Shown here: piece after piece, positions 37,977-46,215 of the stretch
Layout: every line of letters starts with the position of its first letter
How positions within the stretch are numbered: position 1 is the stretch's first letter
NCBI GenBank assembly: GCA_022652945.1
Contig: JALCRV010000003.1
Span: forward strand, 24,128 to 88,127
Direction: 5' to 3'
DNA: 64,000 nucleotides
DNA from: Bacilli bacterium
GTDB lineage: Bacteria; Bacillota_I; Bacilli_A; RFN20; CAG-288
Program-made: the position numbers and the translations under genes
Notes under the pieces: model-generated
Told to the model about the DNA's origin: nothing
The model's database searches: none
What the model saw: the letters and a program-made list of their open reading frames with translations, nothing else

Positions 37977-39314
37977 ATGTCTAAGTTCGCGAAAGAAGAT
38001 GTGTTGAAGATGGCTAATGAGGCCGGAGTCAATTACGTCAGGCTTCAGTTCACAGACATGCTCGGCACCATCAAGGCTGTCGAAATCCCTTGCTCTAAAT
38101 TAGAAGACGCTTTAGACAACAAGATCATGTTCGATGGTTCCTCGATCGAAGGCTTTGTCCGTATTAAAGAAGCGGATATGTATCTCCATCCGGATTTGGA
38201 TACGTGGATGGTTTTAGCTTTCGAAGACGATTCCTACGGGAAAGTCGGACGTTTGATTTGCGATGTTTATACACCGGCCGGGAAGCCTTTCGCTGGGGAT
38301 CCGCGCTTTATTTTGAAGAAGCAGGTTAAGAATATGACCGATCACGGCTTCGCCAGTTTGAATATCGGGTTTGAACCGGAATTCTTCCTTTTTAAACTCG
38401 ATGCAAACGGGAACCCGATTTTGATTCCTAATGATCAAGGATCCTACTTTGATCTGGCTCCGCTTGATGGCTCGGAATTTATCAGAAGAGATATCTGCTT
38501 AGAATTAGAAAAGCTGGGTTTTGTGGTTCAGACAGCTCACCATGAAGTTGCGGCTGGACAGAATGAAATCAACTTTAAGTTCGCTGATGTCTTAACGGCC
38601 TGCGATAATGTGCAGACTTTTAAACAGGTAGTGAAAGTTGTGGCGAGAAAGCATGGATATGTCGCTTCCTTTATGCCTAAACCGATTCCATCTGTTAATG
38701 GCTCAGGAATGCACACTAACTGCTCTTTAGCTGATAAAGACGGGAATGATATTTTCTATGATGAAAAAGATCCGATGGGCCTTTCTTTAGTTTGCCGTAA
38801 ATGGATGACGGGGATTCTGACTCACGCTAGAGGCTTAGCGGCTTTGACTAATCCTACCGTTAATTCCTATAAGAGATTGATCCCGGGTTATGAAGCCCCC
38901 TGCTATGTTTGCTGGTCTGATGCGAACCGTTCTTCTTTAATCAGAATCCCGGCAATCAGAGGTAAATCAACCAGGACAGAATTAAGAAACGTCGATTGTA
39001 CAGCTAACCCTTATTTAGCCTTATCGGGAATCTTAGCTGCTGGGTTAGATGGAATCGATCATGTAGCTGAAAAGGATCTGATTCCTCCTGTTTACGATAA
39101 TATTTTCGCCTTGACCAGAGAAGAAAGAGAAGCGAAAGGGATTCCTAACCTTCCGGAGAACTTAAAAGACGCCATTAAAGAGCTTAAGAAGGATGAGCTT
39201 TTGGTTAATGTCTTAGGTGAGCATACTTTCAGTAAGTATGTGGAAGCTAAAGGCATTGAATGGGATGAGTATCGGAAACTTGTGACTGACTGGGAAATAA
39301 AGAAGTATTTATAA
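37977..39314 (+). CDS. glnA: Glutamine synthetase, type I
   Basis: 445 residues, the length of GSI-alpha enzymes that lack the adenylylation insert. Motifs: beta-grasp domain with MFDGSSIEGFVRIKEADMYL, catalytic GFEPEFFLF, VNGSGMHTNCSL, ATP-binding and glutamate regions including ANRSSLIRIPAIRGKSTR. It condenses ammonia and glutamate. It is 38 bases after guaB with AAAGGGGG before the ATG and may be cotranscribed with it. No GlnR-type operator is seen in that short gap. Confidence 0.96.
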   Translation: MSKFAKEDVLKMANEAGVNYVRLQFTDMLGTIKAVEIPCSKLEDALDNKIMFDGSSIEGFVRIKEADMYLHPDLDTWMVLAFEDDSYGKVGRLICDVYTPAGKPFAGDPRFILKKQVKNMTDHGFASLNIGFEPEFFLFKLDANGNPILIPNDQGSYFDLAPLDGSEFIRRDICLELEKLGFVVQTAHHEVAAGQNEINFKFADVLTACDNVQTFKQVVKVVARKHGYVASFMPKPIPSVNGSGMHTNCSLADKDGNDIFYDEKDPMGLSLVCRKWMTGILTHARGLAALTNPTVNSYKRLIPGYEAPCYVCWSDANRSSLIRIPAIRGKSTRTELRNVDCTANPYLALSGILAAGLDGIDHVAEKDLIPPVYDNIFALTREEREAKGIPNLPENLKDAIKELKKDELLVNVLGEHTFSKYVEAKGIEWDEYRKLVTDWEIKKYL

Positions 39315-39450
39315 AGGGAAAGCATTTTCAATCCTTTGCTTGTTTTTCTGAAATCTTTTCATCGGAAGGATGAAAAAGGCAGAAAACAATGATGTTTTAA
39401 CCCTGAAACGGTAGAATCACAAATAAAAATTACTATAAGCGCCTATTTTA

Positions 39451-39480
39451 TTGACTTTATCCGTCTTATTTATATATAAT
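39451..39480 (+). promoter_or_regulatory. Promoter of rpmH
   Basis: TTGACT, 18 bases, TATAAT. It fits strong ribosomal protein expression. Confidence 0.8.
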
Positions 39481-39488
39481 AATCCCGC

Positions 39489-39507
39489 GTGAAATTCGTA
39501 ATTTCAC
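39489..39507 (+). promoter_or_regulatory. Hairpin in the rpmH leader
   Basis: GTGAAATT-CGT-AATTTCAC, eight perfect pairs, three bases before the AGGGAG ribosome binding site. Confidence 0.55.
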
Positions 39508-39526
39508 ATGAGGGAGAATATCCAAA

Positions 39527-39661
39527 ATGAAAAGAACGTATCAGCCCAGTAAACGGAAGAGACAGTCGGTCTGTGGCTTCCGCGCCAGAATGGCAACCGT
39601 CGGTGGCCGCAAGGTTATCGCCAGACGTCGCCGTAAAGGCAGAGCTAAATTAGCTGAGTAA
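39527..39661 (+). CDS. rpmH: Ribosomal protein bL34
   Basis: 44 residues, highly basic: starts [12 protein letters not shown] and continues with [15 protein letters not shown] and a [10 protein letters not shown] tail, the complete L34 sequence pattern. AGGGAG precedes the ATG. It is followed by a terminator-like hairpin and then rnpA, the universal rpmH-rnpA pair. Confidence 0.97.
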   Translation: MKRTYQPSKRKRQSVCGFRARMATVGGRKVIARRRRKGRAKLAE

Positions 39662-39674
39662 AAACCGATGAAAT

Positions 39675-39706
39675 TACCGCTAGGCATCTGCTCTAGCGGT
39701 ATTTTT
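39675..39706 (+). terminator. Terminator/attenuator between rpmH and rnpA
   Basis: Stem TACCGCTAG/CTAGCGGTA, nine pairs, then TTTTT. It probably limits readthrough to rnpA, so that L34 is made in excess. Confidence 0.8.
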
Positions 39707-39725
39707 CTACAAAGAAGAAGTGAAG

Positions 39726-40070
39726 ATGAAAAGAGCGAACCGAATCCGCAAATCCTCAGATTTCAAGAGTGCAATCCACGATTCTTTTTCTAGTCGGACC
39801 TCAGCTTATCTGATTAACGTGAAGCCTAATTCTCTCGGGAGATTAAGAATCGGTATCTCGACGAGCAAGAAGATCGGCAATGCGGTTACCAGGGTAAGAG
39901 TACGCAGACAAATTCGTGCCTTTTTCGCAGTTTACAAGATGTATGAAAAAAGTTACGATATTGTCATAGCAGCCAAGCCCGGTTTTCTTAATCGGACGAG
40001 CTCGGAGAACAGGGATGAACTTCTTAAGGAAATTCAGGCCTTGATAACTAAGGGAGAAACACAAAAGTGA
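39726..40070 (+). CDS. rnpA: Ribonuclease P protein component
   Basis: 114 residues from the ATG at 39726 (a GTG six bases earlier is also in frame). The basic protein has the family signature RIGISTSKKIGNAVTRVRVRRQIRAFF, with the RNR-like helix that binds the P RNA. It aids 5' maturation of tRNA. It ends in TGA, sharing four bases with the GTG start of yidC. Confidence 0.95.
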   Translation: MKRANRIRKSSDFKSAIHDSFSSRTSAYLINVKPNSLGRLRIGISTSKKIGNAVTRVRVRRQIRAFFAVYKMYEKSYDIVIAAKPGFLNRTSSENRDELLKEIQALITKGETQK

Positions 40071-41563
40071 AGAACAAGATCTTTAAGAGAATACTCGGTG
40101 CTATCGTACTGTTTTTTGCCGCCGCTTTGATTTCCGGTTGCACTAAGTCCTTCTGCTCAGTTAACGACAAAGCCTGCCTTTATGCCTCCTATGTTCAGGA
40201 TAAGCAGGAAACTATTTTGACCAATGCGAAAAACAATTCGTACATGGTTCCTTCCGATAAGTTCTGGAATTATATCGATAACAAGGTTGAAACGGCATAT
40301 ACCGAATCCCTAGCGGGGACTGCGAGCAAGAAATACGCTCCGGATTCCTATATCGAGATGAATAAGAAATATCAGACAGCTACCGAAGAAGAAAAGACCA
40401 CCTTAGTTAATAATGAGACCTTGAAGGCTATCATTTACTACGCCGGATATAAAGCTGACGGCAACGAAGATATGTGGGTTAATTTCACCGCCTGGTTAGA
40501 TGAAGCGAACGCCGATCCAGCGATGAGAGCTTACGTTCCGACTACCGCCTTCCTGAATTACTATAAGAATCAGATCAGCACCGGTGTTGGACAAGCGGTC
40601 ACCTGCATCGCTCCGACTTCCGGTTATTTCGGGCTTAATGAGAATACTTATGTTGAAGGGAAGACCTGGGGTCAGGCTTTCACTGATTACGGATTTATCG
40701 AAGGCCTTTTGGTTTATCCGATCGGCTGGTTGGTTTATACGTTCGCGATGGCTTTCGGGGCAACCGGGACTAATGCGACCGGCCAGATCCTTTCTATTTT
40801 CTTCGTTACTTTGATTGTTAGATTCTTCATTATTCTAGCTTCCGCGGGTTCTTCTAATACCCAGACGAAGATGAATGATCTCGCTCCGCAACTCGAACTT
40901 TTAAAAGCTAAATATCCTAACTCTACTACTAATAAATATGAGCAACAGCAACTGACTACGGAAACGATGGCGCTTTATAAGAAGAATAATGTTCACCCGT
41001 TCAGACAGTTTGGTGTCTTGATCCTGCAGTTCCCGGTCTTCATTGCGGTCTGGGGTGCTTTACAGGGCTCGGCTATTCTGACTAAAGGCGAAGTCTTCGG
41101 GCTTTCGTTGGCGACGGTGACTCAGACGGCTATGATGGCTAATAGCTCGGAAACTCCGTTTGCTATTGTTCTCTTTATTTTGATGGCGATCGCGCAGTTC
41201 TTTGCGTCTATGTTGCCGACTTGGATGCAGAAGTACCATAAGAATAAGGTGGTTGGAGCTTCTACTGTTAAAGTCAACGAAGATTCAACTACGAATATGA
41301 TGATGAAATATATGCCTATTTTCATGATGGTAATCGTTATCGTCATGGGTCTGCAGTTACCGGCTGCGATGGGTATTTACTGGTTCTTCGGCGCTTTGAT
41401 TTCCATCTTCCAGACAGTTATCACCGAAATCGTCCAGACTTTGAAGAAGAATAGACGTCCGAAGAATAAAGGTGGTAAAGGCGGAGATAACCAGACTATC
41501 GACTTCACGAAGCACGGCAGCTATAAAGGCCAGAAGCGCGATAAGCATATGAAGCTTCATTAA
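40067..41563 (+). CDS. yidC: YidC/Oxa1 membrane insertase with large lipid-anchored N-terminal domain
   Basis: 498 residues. The lipoprotein signal ends LISGC (about residue 25), followed by a Cys-rich segment. About 190 extracytoplasmic residues precede the conserved insertase core, which begins LVYPIGWLVYTFAMAFG and includes FVTLIVRFFIIL (the groove Arg), the cytoplasmic coiled coil (MNDLAPQLELLKAKYP) and the final helices. Typical Gram-positive YidC proteins are about 260 residues, so the outside domain is an expansion. It inserts membrane proteins. The basic C-terminal tail fits ribosome contact. Confidence 0.94.
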   Translation: MKNKIFKRILGAIVLFFAAALISGCTKSFCSVNDKACLYASYVQDKQETILTNAKNNSYMVPSDKFWNYIDNKVETAYTESLAGTASKKYAPDSYIEMNKKYQTATEEEKTTLVNNETLKAIIYYAGYKADGNEDMWVNFTAWLDEANADPAMRAYVPTTAFLNYYKNQISTGVGQAVTCIAPTSGYFGLNENTYVEGKTWGQAFTDYGFIEGLLVYPIGWLVYTFAMAFGATGTNATGQILSIFFVTLIVRFFIILASAGSSNTQTKMNDLAPQLELLKAKYPNSTTNKYEQQQLTTETMALYKKNNVHPFRQFGVLILQFPVFIAVWGALQGSAILTKGEVFGLSLATVTQTAMMANSSETPFAIVLFILMAIAQFFASMLPTWMQKYHKNKVVGASTVKVNEDSTTNMMMKYMPIFMMVIVIVMGLQLPAAMGIYWFFGALISIFQTVITEIVQTLKKNRRPKNKGGKGGDNQTIDFTKHGSYKGQKRDKHMKLH

Positions 41564-41593
41564 ATAAGGTAATAAGGAGGAAGTTTAACTTAT

Positions 41594-42418
41594 ATGAAAG
41601 AATTTGAAGGCAAGACTGTTGATGAGGCGGTCAAGAAGGCTTTAGAGGAACTGAAAGTCCCCGCTGAGAGCCTGAAATACGATGTCCTGGTAGAGCAGAA
41701 AGGCTTATTCAAGAAATACGCGAAGATCGGAGTCTACGAAGCCTCCGATGCTAACGACTACGCCGCTAAGTATCTTGAGAGCATTCTAGCTGCCTTGGAT
41801 CTTAAGGCTACCATTCAGATCAATGTCATCGATGATATTATCCATCTCGATATGACCTCGGATGCTGATGCTTCCCGTATCATCGGACGTGGCGGTGAGA
41901 CTTTAAGAGCTTTAAATGAACTGGTCAGAGCTGCGATTTTCAATAAGTTCGGTGAACATTATCGGATTCTGTTGAACATCAATAACTACAAGGATCAGAA
42001 ATACGATAAGCTGGCAGCCATGGCTCAAAGAGTTGCTAACACGGTGAGAAGAACAAAGATCACCGCGGAACTCCAGCCGATGACTTCCGATGAGAGAAGA
42101 GTCATCCATAATGCGCTCTCTAATGATCCGCATATTAAGACCCTTTCAATCGGAGCTGGTAAAGATAGACATATTACAATCCAATATGTCGATATTGCAC
42201 CTGATGGTACCCCTGTCCAAACTAATTCTGAAGAGAAGGACAACGTGGAAGAAAATGCCCCGAAAGCTGACTTAGAGGCTGCCTTCGAACAGAAGGAAGA
42301 AGAACTTCCCCAGGGTGCAGAAGAGCCTAAAGAAGAAGTAAAAGAAGAACCTGTCGAAGAGAAGAAAGATGATTCGCCGTTTGAAAAAACGGAAAGCAGC
42401 GAATCCGGCAAGCTTTAA
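41594..42418 (+). CDS. khpB: RNA-binding protein Jag/KhpB
   Basis: 274 residues. A Jag-N domain (1-50, FEGKTVDEAVKKALEEL), KH domain (about 80-150, IIGRGGETLRALNELVRAA), R3H domain (about 150-210, MTSDERRVIHNALSNDPHIKTLSIG) and an acidic tail of about 60 residues are seen. KhpB binds RNA and affects cell elongation and division in streptococci. It follows yidC as in other Firmicutes; AAGGAGG precedes the ATG. Confidence 0.94.
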   Translation: MKEFEGKTVDEAVKKALEELKVPAESLKYDVLVEQKGLFKKYAKIGVYEASDANDYAAKYLESILAALDLKATIQINVIDDIIHLDMTSDADASRIIGRGGETLRALNELVRAAIFNKFGEHYRILLNINNYKDQKYDKLAAMAQRVANTVRRTKITAELQPMTSDERRVIHNALSNDPHIKTLSIGAGKDRHITIQYVDIAPDGTPVQTNSEEKDNVEENAPKADLEAAFEQKEEELPQGAEEPKEEVKEEPVEEKKDDSPFEKTESSESGKL

Positions 42419-42438
42419 ATCTTCGTTTTGTTTTCTTG

Positions 42439-42464
42439 GGTGCCTGTTAACGGGCACCTTTTTC
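42439..42464 (+). terminator. Terminator of the rpmH-khpB operon
   Basis: GGTGCCTG-TTAA-CGGGCACC followed by TTTTT. Confidence 0.92.
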
Positions 42465-42466
42465 TC

Positions 42467-42499
42467 TGGTTTTTTATTTAAGCCTTTCTTAAGTTAAGC
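42467..42499. repeat. Left 33-bp direct repeat flanking the insertion
   Basis: Identical over 33 bases to 44773-44805; similarity runs on to 42511 with three mismatches. The rest of the gap to 42694 (inside the insertion) shows no gene. Confidence 0.9.
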
Positions 42500-42694
42500 C
42501 CTAGTGTTTCAATAACAAACACGAACAGTTAAAAGGATACGAAAGGGTCCCTCCTTAAAGGCCGCTGGTTATCCAAATGGCCCAGGTTCATTTCGAAGTA
42601 TTTTAAAAAGGAAAAAAGCCTGATCCAAAAGGAAAACAAGCTCAAAATTTTAAGACCAGTTCGATAAAAACTCCAAATTTGTAATTTTTGTCGA

Positions 42695-43975
42695 CTAGAA
42701 AAGCGAATTACAATTTAAAAGAAACTCCAATAACGGAATCACTTCGATAGTTTTCCCTCGGTAGTTTAGCGTTTTCTTCTGTTCATAGGTTACGACAACA
42801 AGACGAAGAGGAGACGGCATCGCTTCGCTCAATTTAACAAGATTATCAACTTCACGATCAAAATCTAAGTCACTCAAAGAATAACAGGCTTGGATCGCCA
42901 AGCCTGTCTCGGGTAAATAGAAGTCCACATCGATTCCCGTCTTTGAGCTTTTTATGAAATAAAGATCTTCTTTGACTGCGCGATGCAGTGTAACTGCGAT
43001 GAGATTCTCCAGCATTTGCCCCTCTTTGCCGTTAAGGAACAGCGAAAGCAAACCATTGTCCGAAAAATAGTATTTCGGGGTTGTTTCTTTGTCCTCAAAG
43101 GATCCGTAATAATTTCCAAGTTCAAAGATAAGATAAGCTTCTTCGGCATAAGAAATATAATCGATGATGGTATCTTTGCTGACCGGGAATCCGATGCCTT
43201 TCATGACATTAAATAGTTTGGTGTAAGAAACCTCGTCTTTGAGGACTTCCGCCATCTTCTTGTAGAGGACTCTTAAGGAACGGATATTACGAATCTCGTT
43301 TCGTGTCGCGATATCCCCAATGTAGATTTTCTGATAGGTCGATTCAAGGTAACCCCGTTTATCGCTGTAATCGTTTAGCGCAGGAAACCCGCCCCACGTA
43401 AAGAACTCCTTAAGAAGGCCGTTGAGTTTTCCTTTTTCCTCGCTTGAAAGAAGAGCGATGTCCTTGGAAAGGGAAAAAGACTTGGACGAAAGGAACTCCG
43501 CGAAAGAGTAAGGAGTCATTTCCTTGCTGAGATAACGACCTCCCAACTTTACCTCAATCTCACGGGAGAGCATTTTTGAATTGCTTCCGGTAATGTAGAC
43601 TCGCTGTCCCTGATCTTTGAGACGACGGGCAAAACTGGCCCAATCATCAACGATTTGAACCTCATCTAAAAAATAAATCGGATGGTTTGAGGAGATTTCC
43701 TCAGCCACTTCGACGAGGTCGGAAAAGTCCTCTCGCACGAATTCGGCAAGGCGATCATCCTCAAAATTGATGTAGATAATATCGTTCCAATCCGCTCCCT
43801 CGTCCACGAGGTCACGTGCTTTTTTATAAAGAACGAAGGATTTACCGCATTGGCGGATGCCTGTAATGACGTAATTCGCTTGCGCTTCGAAAACCACATG
43901 CCGGTCGACGATCGAGGCATTTTTGATGTAGGCTCGCATATCGGCGATGACAGCTTTGATTATGGCGTGATCCAT
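42695..43975 (-). CDS. AAA_14/DUF4143-type ATPase
   Basis: 426 residues from the ATG at 43975, chosen for AAGGAG upstream; 39 more residues in frame from 44092 are unlikely. An N-terminal AAA ATPase has Walker A GIRQCGKS, Walker B PIYFLDEVQIVDDW and sensor VYITGSNSKML, followed by LGGRYLSKEMTPYSFAEFL. The C-terminal DUF4143 part, a PD-(D/E)XK-like nuclease fold in related proteins, includes the TGIDVDFYLPETGLAIQACYSL segment. Such genes are common accessory loci in gut bacteria with unknown function. The gene is antisense to its flanks and inside the insertion. Confidence 0.85.
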   Translation of the reverse strand: MDHAIIKAVIADMRAYIKNASIVDRHVVFEAQANYVITGIRQCGKSFVLYKKARDLVDEGADWNDIIYINFEDDRLAEFVREDFSDLVEVAEEISSNHPIYFLDEVQIVDDWASFARRLKDQGQRVYITGSNSKMLSREIEVKLGGRYLSKEMTPYSFAEFLSSKSFSLSKDIALLSSEEKGKLNGLLKEFFTWGGFPALNDYSDKRGYLESTYQKIYIGDIATRNEIRNIRSLRVLYKKMAEVLKDEVSYTKLFNVMKGIGFPVSKDTIIDYISYAEEAYLIFELGNYYGSFEDKETTPKYYFSDNGLLSLFLNGKEGQMLENLIAVTLHRAVKEDLYFIKSSKTGIDVDFYLPETGLAIQACYSLSDLDFDREVDNLVKLSEAMPSPLRLVVVTYEQKKTLNYRGKTIEVIPLLEFLLNCNSLF

Positions 43976-43987
43976 CGTTTTATCTCC

Positions 43988-44007
43988 TTGTCGACTATAT
44001 TCTACAC
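43988..44007. promoter_or_regulatory. Operator-like repeat, proximal
   Basis: TTGTCGACTATATTCTACAC, three mismatches from the distal palindrome, 33 bases away. Its first ten bases recur at 42688-42697 over the stop codon of the same gene. Confidence 0.55.
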
Positions 44008-44020
44008 TTTTATATGGTTT

Positions 44021-44040
44021 TTGTCGATTATATTCGACAA
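44021..44040. promoter_or_regulatory. Palindromic operator overlapping a -10
   Basis: TTGTCGATTATATTCGACAA; seven-base arms TTGTCGA/TCGACAA. On the minus strand its centre contains TATAAT, a likely -10 for the ATPase gene. Confidence 0.6.
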
Positions 44041-44271
44041 AATAACGAAAATTTGATGAATGACATAGTAAGTATCCGTTTTGTACGGCCAAGAAAAAAC
44101 AAGGCGTGATAAATGGCCTAGGAGGGCCCTTGATGATGCCTTACTTCCGCTTTTGTGCTATATTGGGGTGTCCGAGGAGAGATCGCTGCACGCCAAAGGA
44201 CGGGGCTTACTTCCGTTTGCCGGACTAAGTTCCGCATCCCGCGCGCCCAGATAAAGAAATTCAATCTTTGT

Positions 44272-44615
44272 TTACTTCTTGCTCCTCCTTCCGGACATCA
44301 GCAAGCCGATCTTCGTGGGATCGGCTTTTCTTATGCCCAGTTTCCTCGCCGCCTCCTCGCCGTAATAGGCCTCGAAGACATCATAGGGCGTCCTGTCGCC
44401 CTGTACGGCCTTGCGTAGAACGTGTGGCAGAGCTTCTCGCCTCCTCGCTCCTCTATGCAGTAGAACGTGAGGAACTCGGTCCCGTTGTCGCAGAGACAGC
44501 ATCCGAACAGCGCCCGCGCCTCGCCGTCGGTGAAGCGGGCCATCAGGCCCCTGATCGCCGAAAGGGCGCTGGACGGGTCTCCTTTCCTGATGAGGAGGCC
44601 CAGCTGGAAGTCGTA
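44272..44615 (-). pseudogene. IS30-family transposase remnant
   Basis: GC-rich block, minus strand. From about 44612 the frame reads FQLGLLIRKGDPSSALSAI, then CLCDNGTEF (third DDE-type segment) and HTFYARPYRA. It then jumps into another frame, DRTPYDVFEAYYGEEAARKLGI to a stop at 44272. In intact IS30 transposases about 40 residues, including the catalytic Glu region, lie between these parts; here they are deleted with a frame change. N-terminal domains are absent. The 44093-44271 stretch is GC-rich without a gene. 44616-44772 holds short repeats of TGACAAT and a palindrome AGCCCCTAGGGGCT at 44712-44725, perhaps element ends. Confidence 0.7.
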
Positions 44616-44772
44616 TTTATAAATGACAATATAAATTTGTCGGTTTCTGACAATTGAATTTGTAGGATGTCGTATTCATCCTTGCTTTTTCTGTGCGGTT
44701 TCCTCCTTTGCAGCCCCTAGGGGCTCAGTGGCAAGGATACATACTGCTTTGATTTTAGTTTGTCACTTAACA

Positions 44773-44805
44773 TGGTTTTTTATTTAAGCCTTTCTTAAGT
44801 TAAGC
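44773..44805. repeat. Right 33-bp direct repeat flanking the insertion
   Basis: Exact copy of 42467-42499, placed just before the mnmE promoter TATAAT at 44821-44826. Confidence 0.9.
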
Positions 44806-44849
44806 TTTAGTATTTCAGATATAATACTTGCGAAGGATTTATTTAAGAC

Positions 44850-46196
44850 ATGACTATTTTTGATACCATCGTCGCTGAATGCACCTCACCTTATAAATCA
44901 GCCTTATCAGTTATCAGAATGGCCGGTAAGGATGCTTTTACAATCCTTGATAAAATGATTGATAAAGAGACTGAAAAGATGGAGCCGAGAAGATGCTATT
45001 ACTGCTCCATATATAAAGATAAAAACGATAAAGGCAGCTTAATCGACCGAGGTTTAGTCGTCCTTTTTAAAGGCAAGGAGTCATTTGCCGGAGAGGATTC
45101 GGTGGAGTTTTATGTCCACGGGTCGAGGATTATTGTTGAAGAACTGTTGGATACTTTAGTTAGCTTAGGAGCGAGAAGAGCTCTCGGCGGGGAATTCTCC
45201 GCTAAGGCTTACTATAACGGAAAGATGGATCTGACGGAAGCGGAAGCGATCAATCAATTAGTAAACGCCAGAACAACCCGCTCTAAAGATTTCGCTTTAA
45301 AGACCTTAGAAGGTAATAGTTCTTTAGCGATTAAGCAGATGAAAGAAGCACTGAATATGCTGACCGCGGAGATTGAGGTTGATATCGATTATCCGGAATT
45401 TGATGAAGGGAAAGACTTGATTAAGAAGGTTGAGGAAGTGGTCCCTGGGATGTTAGTTAAAGCTCAGACTTTATTAAACGGCTCCAGACAGTCTAAATAC
45501 TTGTTCGATGGAGTAAAAGTCGCGATTATCGGGGAACCTAACGTTGGCAAATCCACTTTGCTGAATAAGATCCTCGGAGAAGAAAAAGCCATCGTCACTC
45601 CGATTCCGGGAACGACCAGGGATATTGTAGAAGGCGAGAAAGAAATCGACGGAATTATTTATAAGTTCTTCGATACTGCCGGGATCAGAAAAGAAGCCGA
45701 TATGATTGAAGAGCTGGGTATTAAGAAAACATACCAAGCGATTCAAGAAGCGGATGTGATTTTGCTGCTTTTTGAGAAAGGTTCTTCTTCTGAAGAGGAG
45801 ATTAAGAAACTGGGCTTAAGCGAGATAATCAATAACAAGCCTTGTATCTATGTTTTCACCAAGAGAGACTTAAATGGAACGGATACAAAAGCGGATATCT
45901 CGATTTCTAAAGATGATAAGGATTTGCTGAATCTTTTCAATCTGATTAGGCAGAGATTGAATATCGCTCAGAAGGAAGAGGAAGGCTTCGCTACCCAAAG
46001 AGACGAGGATATCATGGAAAGATTCGTCGAGTTGTTAAAAGGCATCGAGAAAGATATCCGTGATCAGATCACAATCGATGTGGTAGAGATAAAATTAATT
46101 CAGGCAACTTCCTGCTTAGATGAAATGCTCGGGGTTGAGTCGACGTTAGAGGATATCTACGACACGGTGTTTAAGCACTTCTGTGTCGGTAAATAG
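44850..46196 (+). CDS. mnmE: tRNA modification GTPase MnmE
   Basis: 448 residues. With MnmG it installs the cmnm5 or nm5 group at U34 of tRNAs. The N-terminal folate-binding domain starts DTIVAECTSPYKSALSVIRMAG. The inserted G domain has G1 GEPNVGKSTLLN, G3 DTAGIR and TKRD. The C-terminus ends FCVGK, containing the catalytic Cys of the C-x-GK motif. Normally directly after jag; here separated by the insertion. Confidence 0.96.
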   Translation: MTIFDTIVAECTSPYKSALSVIRMAGKDAFTILDKMIDKETEKMEPRRCYYCSIYKDKNDKGSLIDRGLVVLFKGKESFAGEDSVEFYVHGSRIIVEELLDTLVSLGARRALGGEFSAKAYYNGKMDLTEAEAINQLVNARTTRSKDFALKTLEGNSSLAIKQMKEALNMLTAEIEVDIDYPEFDEGKDLIKKVEEVVPGMLVKAQTLLNGSRQSKYLFDGVKVAIIGEPNVGKSTLLNKILGEEKAIVTPIPGTTRDIVEGEKEIDGIIYKFFDTAGIRKEADMIEELGIKKTYQAIQEADVILLLFEKGSSSEEEIKKLGLSEIINNKPCIYVFTKRDLNGTDTKADISISKDDKDLLNLFNLIRQRLNIAQKEEEGFATQRDEDIMERFVELLKGIEKDIRDQITIDVVEIKLIQATSCLDEMLGVESTLEDIYDTVFKHFCVGK

Positions 46197-46215
46197 AAAG
46201 AAAAAAAGAAAGTTT

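Larger units (their letters stand above)
42467..44817. mobile_element. 2.3 kb insertion between jag and mnmE
   Basis: The yidC-jag-mnmE order, normally contiguous, is interrupted. The added DNA lies between 33-bp direct repeats that begin at 42467 and 44773. It holds a DUF4143-type ATPase gene and the remains of an IS30 transposase in GC-rich DNA unlike its surroundings. No integrase is present. The right repeat leads into the TATAAT of mnmE, so the ancestral intergenic region seems to have been duplicated on insertion. Confidence 0.75.

Noticed and set aside
44268..44657. Plus-strand ORF of 129 codons in the GC-rich block
   Set aside because: It is antisense to recognisable IS30 transposase fragments; long open frames are expected by chance in GC-rich DNA.
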